24,911 bases of DNA from NCBI GenBank assembly GCA_038527215.1, contig JBCBGC010000126.1, forward strand, positions 1 to 24,911, written 5' to 3'. Made by a program: the position numbers and the translations under genes. Below the pieces are notes generated by a model that did no database searches, was not told the origin of the DNA, and saw nothing but the letters and a program-made list of their open reading frames with translations. The stretch comes from JAWPMV01 sp038527215. GTDB taxonomy: Bacteria > Bacteroidota > Bacteroidia > J057. The first letter of the stretch is position 1. Each line of letters begins with the position of its first letter. Below, one piece after another: positions 23,361 through 24,911 of this stretch.

Positions 23361-24911
23361 ACAGGTCTTTCGCATGAACCTTGCTGAAGAGCTGGAAACC
23401 CTTGATCCAGCCTTCGCGGGCTCCCGTACCCGCATATGGATGACCGCTCAATTGTTCAATGGCCTGGTATCCTTAGGCCCTGATTTGAACATTGAAGCTT
23501 CCCTGGCACATCGTTGGGAAATCCTGCCTGATGGCCTGACTTACAGATTTTACCTCCGCTCAGATGTCTATTTTCAGGATGATTCCTGCTTCGCTTCCGG
23601 GAAGGGCAGGAGAATGACGGCTGATGATGTGGTTTATAGCTTTACCCGGCTATGTGATCCTGCTGTAGGGGCGAGTGGGTTTTGGATTTTCCGGCAAAAG
23701 ATCCAGGGATTAGAAGCCTTTCGGTCGGGAGAAGCCTCTTCCATCAGTGGGTTTGCCGCAATAGATGACACTACTTTTCAATTGGTCCTGGCCAAGCCCT
23801 TCCCGCCCTTGTTGGGCCTCTTGGCCATGCCCTTTACCTATGTCGTTCCGGAGGAAGCGGTCCTGCATTATGGAGAAGCTTTTGCTTTTCATCCCGTAGG
23901 CACCGGTCCTTTTAAGCTGTACCGCTGGCGGCAGGGGCAAAGCCTGATTATGCACCGAAACCCTTCCTATTTTGAGCAAAGAAAGGGGCGTTCGCTCCCC
24001 TACCTGGATGCAGTTTCGGTCAGTTTCAACGCCAGTCGTCTCACGGCTTTTATCAACTTCACCCAGGGCCAGTTGGATTTTATCGGCGACCTGGATTTGA
24101 GTTATAAGGACGAAATACTGAACCTGGATGGGAGCTTGAAAAAGGCCTATGCCGATCAGTACCAATTTATCCTGGCCCCTCAACTCAATATTGAGTTTTT
24201 ATGCTTTCTGATGGATCCTACGGTGGATATCAGAAAGGGCCATCCCATTGAGGATCGTCGGATTCGCCAGGCCATAAACTATGCGATCGACCGGGAAAGC
24301 CTGGTCAGGTACTTACTCAATGGCATGGGTTATCCTGCACACGCAGGCATCGTGCCCAAAGGCATGCCCGGTTTCGATGAAAAGTTGGTCAAAGGCTATG
24401 CCTTCGATCCCGCTAAAGCCCGGGCTTTATTGACCGAGGCGGGCTATCCTGGCGGGAAAGGACTGGCTCCTATTACCCTGCATTCTACCGCCAAGTACGC
24501 CCATATCTCAGAATTTGTGCAGAAGGCCTGCGAACAGGTCGGCATCCAGTTGGAGATTCAGAATATGGAAGGAGGAGCCTTGCGAAACGAATCCAAGGAA
24601 AGCCGTCTGCACCTTTGGCGAGCCAGTTGGATTGCGGATTATCCCGATCCTGAGAACTACCTGAGCTTGCTTTATGGGCAAAATTTTTCTCCGGCAGGTC
24701 CCAATCGTACCCATTTTTCCGACCCTGCTTTTGACCAGATGTATGCGCGTAGCCAGAGCATAACCCAGGACAGCCTCCGGTTCAGGCTTTATCAACAAAT
24801 GGACCACCTGGCCATGGAAGAGGCCCCCATTATTCCTTTATACTATGATCGAAGTTTTCGCATGCTGGCTCCTCATGTCAATGGGATGGTCTCAAACCCT
24901 ATGTATCATTT
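23251..24911 (+). CDS. Peptide ABC-transporter substrate-binding lipoprotein (SBP family 5), 3' end cut by window edge
   Basis: The frame is open for 553 codons to the window edge. The protein is an OppA/DppA-like binding lipoprotein: signal with FRRILCISLISF and lipobox LAGC (Cys27), mature start VFRMNLAEELETLDPAFA, ADDVVYSFTRL, the family motif HPVGTGPFKLYRW, RQAINYAIDRESLV, and WIADYPDPENYLSLLYG near the end. By family length only a few tens of residues are missing. It should bind peptides outside the inner membrane and deliver them to an ABC permease, not seen here. The start is uncertain: between the in-frame stop near 23233 and the lipobox there is no ATG or GTG, so TTG 23251 (giving Arg-Arg before the hydrophobic core) is the best choice. 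ATG 23374 would remove the signal. Confidence 0.88.
   Translation, partial: MSALTIHEFRRILCISLISFPLFLAGCGENVDKYVDKQVFRMNLAEELETLDPAFAGSRTRIWMTAQLFNGLVSLGPDLNIEASLAHRWEILPDGLTYRFYLRSDVYFQDDSCFASGKGRRMTADDVVYSFTRLCDPAVGASGFWIFRQKIQGLEAFRSGEASSISGFAAIDDTTFQLVLAKPFPPLLGLLAMPFTYVVPEEAVLHYGEAFAFHPVGTGPFKLYRWRQGQSLIMHRNPSYFEQRKGRSLPYLDAVSVSFNASRLTAFINFTQGQLDFIGDLDLSYKDEILNLDGSLKKAYADQYQFILAPQLNIEFLCFLMDPTVDIRKGHPIEDRRIRQAINYAIDRESLVRYLLNGMGYPAHAGIVPKGMPGFDEKLVKGYAFDPAKARALLTEAGYPGGKGLAPITLHSTAKYAHISEFVQKACEQVGIQLEIQNMEGGALRNESKESRLHLWRASWIADYPDPENYLSLLYGQNFSPAGPNRTHFSDPAFDQMYARSQSITQDSLRFRLYQQMDHLAMEEAPIIPLYYDRSFRMLAPHVNGMVSNPMYH

Overview
The window looks like chromosomal DNA of a Bacteroidota (Bacteroidetes) bacterium, probably Saprospirales-like (Lewinella / Phaeodactylibacter / Haliscomenobacter type). 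The grounds are a TonB-dependent receptor paired with a DUF4249 lipoprotein, a YadA-head/S74 surface protein of the form common in this phylum, several secreted lipoproteins, weak Shine-Dalgarno signals, and promoter-like sites of the Bacteroidota type TTG-N18/19-TAnnTTTG. The family placement is inference. I see no rRNA, tRNA, CRISPR array, insertion sequence or prophage.

Layout. 1-588 (-): partial lipoprotein. 802-1818 (+): KirBac-type potassium channel, convergent with a Dps-like ferritin-fold protein (1846-2343, -) that follows recQ (2434-4353, -). 4505-8082 (+): STN-containing TonB-dependent receptor plus DUF4249 lipoprotein, a likely two-gene outer-membrane uptake unit. 8202-8669 (+): small zinc-ribbon protein. 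8923-11001 (+): PhoX/DUF839-like Tat-exported protein and a small outer-membrane beta-barrel protein. 11055-11903 (-): SirB1-like protein. 12117-12653 (+): stand-alone cytochrome c oxidase subunit III-like protein. 12877-14841 (+): secreted YadA-head/S74 protein. 15161-19437 (+): tight run of sterol desaturase-family hydroxylase, secreted M28 peptidase, divergent peptide deformylase and Na+/alanine symporter. 19475-21229 (-): large secreted protein of unknown function. 21357-22249 (+): NTF2-like lipoprotein and a small cytosolic protein. 22319-23137 (-): ParA ATPase. 23251-24911 (+): peptide ABC-transporter substrate-binding lipoprotein, cut by the window end.

The most striking region is 23186-23360, between and into the divergent parA and substrate-binding-protein genes. 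An AT-rich stretch (18 G/C in 78 bases by hand count) is followed by five DnaA-box-like 9-mers. Two are perfect TGTGGATAA copies, and the spacings are about one or two helical turns. With parA immediately beside it, this is a credible candidate replication origin, although the boxes lie in the 5' coding part of the lipoprotein gene.

Other points of interest are family members with altered key residues (Dps-like, SirB1-like, peptide deformylase and PhoX-like proteins), hairpins between or over gene ends, and a three-copy TTGTCT element upstream of the potassium channel. Most genes are ordinary accessory or housekeeping genes, and no multi-gene novel system is evident beyond the origin candidate.
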